Shown in pieces: positions 17,342-18,503 of a DNA stretch of 18,503 nucleotides (its first letter is position 1; each line of letters starts with the position of its first letter). This DNA is from Saccoglossus kowalevskii (Eukaryota; Hemichordata; Enteropneusta; Harrimaniidae), in assembly GCF_000003605.2 (NCBI RefSeq), contig NW_003135346.1, forward strand, positions 64,058 through 82,560. The letters run 5' to 3'. The translations under genes and the position numbers were made by a program. The notes under the pieces were generated by a model. It searched no databases. It had not been told where the DNA came from and saw only the letters and a list, made by a program, of their open reading frames with translations.

Positions 17342-18503
17342 AAATGTGGTGACGACTTTGTCGCTATCAGTTATGTTGTATACAATAAACGATACCTGTT
17401 TTGTCAACTATGAAACAAACAACCATTCTGTATACAAATGATTGACATACAATATGTACTCTACCACTAAGTGGTTATTTATCCGCAACGTGATTGTTGC
17501 CAAGACAACGTCTTACATTAACATCTGATTTTATATATCCGTAAAAAGACTTAACACTGAAAATAAGACTATACGCACATGGAATATCTTTACCGGTGGT
17601 TATTGCCGGACGGTGCTAGCGTAAACCAGTATGTAGTTGATACGATAAAGTATCGATATATTTAGTGACGTCAATATCACGCGATACCGGCGAATAAAGC
17701 TCAAATTAGCAGAAGCATTACACAGTAACTGTAGCAAGTCTTTCAATGCAACGTATAACTAACGGGACTGTGTTCCACGTTGTGTAATTTTCACACGGTT
17801 CGCAAGTGTTCTCCTTGATGTGAATTGAATTGAGCAATTCGAATAAACTGCAATGCAAACTAAGTTTTGCACCAGGCTGATCTCTGTTCAGACGGTATAC
17901 AGATAATTTACTAATTTAGAAAGAGCTAAAATATATTGTTAATATATAATAAAAATAAATGGGCATAAGCCTTTCTATGGTCATATCTCCAGATACGATG
18001 GTTCAAAATGTATGATAATAACCCGCCGCATGAAAACAGAGTCGGGATTTCCATTGAATTTCTTCTGTCTAATTGCCATAATTTATTTCCGTCCTGCATG
18101 CCCCCTTCTCGTCCCCCTAATTTGTACATACCTCTGTCCCAAACAACCGGCGTAATAATATTTAAAGCTACCACATAATACTGGTCACTTAATAAGCCAG
18201 TATTAAACTTTCATGTTCAACCACAATCGTCTTCATTCTACAATGCGCCCTATCACGAATAGTCAGGCATTCTATTTCTTCACTCCAACTACAAGGACAA
18301 GTACACCTGTATTAAATCAATCCCCTCTGGTGAAACCCAGAGGCAACACTCGGACTGATTAAACGATGAAAGCCATTCAAAGTTTCCACAATGTCACATA
18401 ACAAGCTCCGTTGAAGCTATACACACGAGACGTGAGCCGTCCTCAATTGGTTTATCAAGAGACTCAAAACAACTTCATAGTAGGCCCTCCATATCATAAT
18501 ACA
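17342..18503. other. AT-rich gene-free end of the window
   Basis: No supported gene. Two small perfect stem-loops are present: AATACTGG with CCAGTATT (18177-18204, loop 12) and CCTCTGG with CCAGAGG (18324-18343, loop TGAAAC). The minus-strand frame at 17926-18174 shows no recognisable domain. Confidence 0.5.

Noticed and set aside
16882-17407. Long minus-strand open frames of 151, 158 and 88 codons
   Set aside because: They are read-through of the 19-bp minisatellite in all three frames, with no start context, domain or non-repeat coding sequence.
1-18503. Bacterial or phage gene cluster, CRISPR array or defence system
   Set aside because: There are no long open frames, no ribosome-binding-site-led genes and no spacer-repeat pattern; the tandem array has no unique spacers.

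Overview
The window looks like non-coding, repeat-rich nuclear DNA from an invertebrate animal. It is AT-rich, has no long open reading frame, contains no operon-like packing, and carries many short class II and foldback insertions, eukaryotic TATA and CCAAT motifs and consensus GT splice donors. A marine invertebrate such as a mollusc would fit, but the species cannot be fixed from sequence alone. No complete protein-coding gene, rRNA, tRNA or CRISPR array is visible. The open frames of 62-158 codons are chance or repeat-derived.

Layout. 1-4265 is AT-rich intergenic or intronic DNA with a few decayed local direct repeats and one CCAAT+TATA promoter-like spot near 2.8 kb. 4266-8145 (copy A) and 9055-13118 (copy B) are two direct copies of one segment, about 4.8-5.0 kb apart, separated by about 0.9 kb of unrelated DNA. 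By eye the left parts are roughly 88-90% identical and the right parts roughly 94-97%.

The two copies serve as empty-site controls for each other, so insertions can be read directly. Copy A carries an 871-bp terminal-inverted-repeat (TIR) element with a 7-bp target site duplication (TSD) and a broken PHD-finger reading frame. It also carries a 137-bp segment between 7-bp repeats and a 147-bp foldback with tRNA-type box B motifs. Copy B carries a probable 647-bp solo LTR, a 36-bp perfect palindrome with a 7-bp TSD, and a 157-bp TTAA-flanked MITE. A second copy of that MITE lies in a B-only stretch at 9545-9699.

13.1-16.5 kb is richer in CpG and looks promoter-like. Three candidate first coding exons are present, each an ATG followed by a plausible GT donor (13701, 14383, 16436). 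The last follows an E2F-type site. They would belong to genes whose remaining exons are outside the window or unrecognisable here.

16981-17341 is a 19-bp minisatellite in perfect phase for 19 units. From there to the end is AT-rich DNA with small hairpins and nothing recognisable.

The window therefore shows no pathway or gene cluster. Its main interest is the paired duplication as a record of mobile-element insertion, especially the 7-bp-TSD elements and the tiny palindrome.
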